Assembly: GCA_029212275.1 (NCBI GenBank)
Contig: JARGOI010000032.1
Span: 1 to 13,015, forward strand
Source: Thalassolituus sp.
GTDB taxonomy: Bacteria; Pseudomonadota; Gammaproteobacteria; Pseudomonadales; Oceanobacteraceae
Length of the DNA: 13,015 nt
Direction of reading: 5' to 3'
The position numbers and the translations under genes were made by a program. The notes below the pieces were generated by a model, which saw only the letters and a program-made list of their open reading frames with translations, was not told the DNA's origin and did not search any database. Below, piece after piece: positions 12,021-13,015 of the stretch (position 1 is the stretch's first letter; every line of letters starts with the position of its first letter).

Positions 12021-12638
12021 CTATCGGTACAGTTGTTGTTGAATAATGTATTCACGCACACTGTCGGGCGTGAGATAAACGATATTGTCACCCTGCTTGA
12101 TAGCTTGACGCAAGTTACTTGCGGATATATCCAGCTCGGGTAGGGGATGATGGCAAATAGCGCCATGCTGTTTTTTGAGTAATTCTGGCAAAATGACTTG
12201 TCGTTGTTGGTACCATTGCCCTTGTTCGCCGCTCAATGTCAGCGGTTCGTTGGGACGTGAGACCACTAAAATATTGACATTATTGAGTACTGTTTCTGGC
12301 TCGAACCAACGATCAAATCCAGCCCATGCGTCGGCTCCCATCACCCAAGTAAGCGATTGCTCAGGGTACTGTCGACGCAGTGTCGCCACCGTTTGTGCGG
12401 TATAGCTGAATCCTGCACCATGCAGTTCTAGATCATTCACCTCAATGCCATCCAGAGATGAACAGGCGTCAGTTAACATCTTATGACGGTCCGTGGCGCT
12501 TGCTTGCGGTTGCGTTCGATGGGGCGGTACCCGATTAGGAATCATTTGTACGTTGGCAAATCCAGACTCACGCAGTTGCACTGCGATACGCAGATGACCA
12601 ATGTGCACCGGATCGAAGGTACCACCAAAGAAAGCCAT
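12021..12638 (-). CDS. nadD: NadD, nicotinate-mononucleotide adenylyltransferase
   Basis: The enzyme transfers AMP from ATP to nicotinate mononucleotide to make deamido-NAD in NAD synthesis. The nucleotidyltransferase signature MAFFGGTFDPVHIGHLRIAV opens the protein, and ISASNLRQAI near the C-terminus is the second conserved ATP-binding motif. From ATG 12638 it has 205 aa, with the FGGTFDPVH motif at the very N-terminus, as usual in the family. This start is backed by AAAGGAA just upstream. An in-frame ATG at 12686 (or GTG 12689) would add 16-17 residues, overlap proA and have a poorly spaced Shine-Dalgarno; it cannot be excluded. A 20-bp perfect palindrome covers the Shine-Dalgarno. It lies 6 nt before rsfS. 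Confidence 0.92.
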   Translation of the reverse strand: MAFFGGTFDPVHIGHLRIAVQLRESGFANVQMIPNRVPPHRTQPQASATDRHKMLTDACSSLDGIEVNDLELHGAGFSYTAQTVATLRRQYPEQSLTWVMGADAWAGFDRWFEPETVLNNVNILVVSRPNEPLTLSGEQGQWYQQRQVILPELLKKQHGAICHHPLPELDISASNLRQAIKQGDNIVYLTPDSVREYIIQQQLYR

Positions 12639-12658
12639 CGGTTCCTTTAAAGGAACCG
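12639..12658 (-). promoter_or_regulatory. 20-bp perfect palindrome over the nadD ribosome binding site
   Basis: CGGTTCCTTTAAAGGAACCG reads the same on both strands and ends at the base before the nadD ATG. As RNA it can fold into an 8-bp stem with a TTAA loop that hides the AAAGGAA Shine-Dalgarno. As DNA it could be a dimeric repressor site. The proA stop codon lies 8 nt upstream, so a ribosome finishing proA could melt the hairpin and couple nadD translation to proA. If the longer nadD start were used, the palindrome would be coding. Confidence 0.5.
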
Positions 12659-12666
12659 CTTTCGAA

Positions 12667-13015
12667 TTATTCGCGGACTTCACCATCACCTAACACTATG
12701 TATTTTTGTGAAGTCAGCCCTTCGAGACCGACCGGGCCACGGGCATGAATTTTATCTGTTGAGATACCGATTTCCGCACCCAATCCATATTCAAAGCCAT
12801 CAGCAAAACGGGTAGAGGCATTGATCATTACTGAAGCACTATCGACTTCGGTTAGGAAGCGACGTGACAAGGTGTAGTTTTCCGAAATAATAGCGTCGGT
12901 ATGATGTGAACCATAATGATTGATGTGTTCAATCGCTTGCTCCATATCGTCTACCACCTTGATCGATAAGATGGGTGCCAAGTATTCGGTGTGCCAATCG
13001 TCTTCATTAGCAGGC
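12667..13015 (-). CDS. proA: ProA, gamma-glutamyl phosphate reductase (C-terminal part, cut by window edge)
   Basis: The last 115 codons of proA; the N-terminal two thirds lie beyond the right edge, so the catalytic Cys region cannot be checked. ProA reduces L-glutamyl 5-phosphate with NADPH to glutamate semialdehyde in proline synthesis. The visible part, PANEDDWHTEYLAPILSIKV, then DDMEQAIEHINHYGSHHTDA, VMINASTRFADGFEYGLGAE and IGISTDKIHARGPVGLEGLT, is the conserved C-terminal aldehyde-dehydrogenase-fold segment, ending in TSQKYIVLGDGEVRE. The proA-nadD order is common in pseudomonads and relatives. It is probably the first visible gene of the operon that runs to rlpA; any promoter is outside the window. 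Confidence 0.95.
   Translation of the reverse strand, partial: PANEDDWHTEYLAPILSIKVVDDMEQAIEHINHYGSHHTDAIISENYTLSRRFLTEVDSASVMINASTRFADGFEYGLGAEIGISTDKIHARGPVGLEGLTSQKYIVLGDGEVRE

Overview
The window reads as chromosomal DNA of a gammaproteobacterium with moderate to low GC. The evidence is the gene order proA-nadD-rsfS-rlmH-mrdA-rodA-mltB-rlpA on the minus strand (the order I know from Pseudomonas and oceanospirilla-like relatives), plus DUF2788- and DUF4404-type small proteins and sigma-54-type promoters. An Oceanospirillales-like marine genus is my best guess, but the sequence alone does not fix it. I see no tRNA, rRNA, CRISPR array, insertion sequence or phage gene.

Layout. Positions 1-1446 (minus) hold two closely coupled genes: a periplasmic AdeT1/2-type solute-binding protein and, 3 nt downstream, the N-terminal part of a FAD-dependent oxidoreductase of the L-2-hydroxyglutarate oxidase type, cut by the window edge. 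Positions 1447-6119 (plus) are an accessory-looking stretch of mostly single genes, each with its own leader. They are a DUF2788 membrane protein behind a possible three-way-junction RNA leader, an unrecognised 167-aa protein behind a sigma-54-like promoter, a DUF4404 protein behind a structured leader, a GAF + Fis-type HTH protein behind a good sigma-54 promoter, a GT4 glycosyltransferase whose start is preceded by a 14-bp hairpin, and an unrecognised small protein of about 107 aa. Positions 6213-13015 (minus) are one tightly packed operon that converges on the plus-strand block at a 13-bp stem.

How the genes work together. The minus-strand operon joins proline synthesis (ProA), NAD synthesis (NadD), ribosome silencing and 23S rRNA modification (RsfS, RlmH) to the cell-wall elongation machine (PBP2, RodA) and to two lytic transglycosylases (MltB, RlpA). 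Gaps of 1-23 nt and overlaps of 4 and 8 nt argue for cotranscription and translational coupling. In the plus-strand block the most interesting theme is sigma-54. Two promoters with GG-N10-G(C/T) spacing lie 1.35 kb apart, and one drives a protein that resembles the two ends of a NifA/NtrC-type activator without the central AAA+ ATPase. Such a protein cannot open a sigma-54 promoter itself, so it may be a DNA-binding modulator of a sigma-54 regulon. Several leaders here and the nadD start carry inverted repeats that could control translation. These are inferences from pairing seen by eye, with no covariation test.
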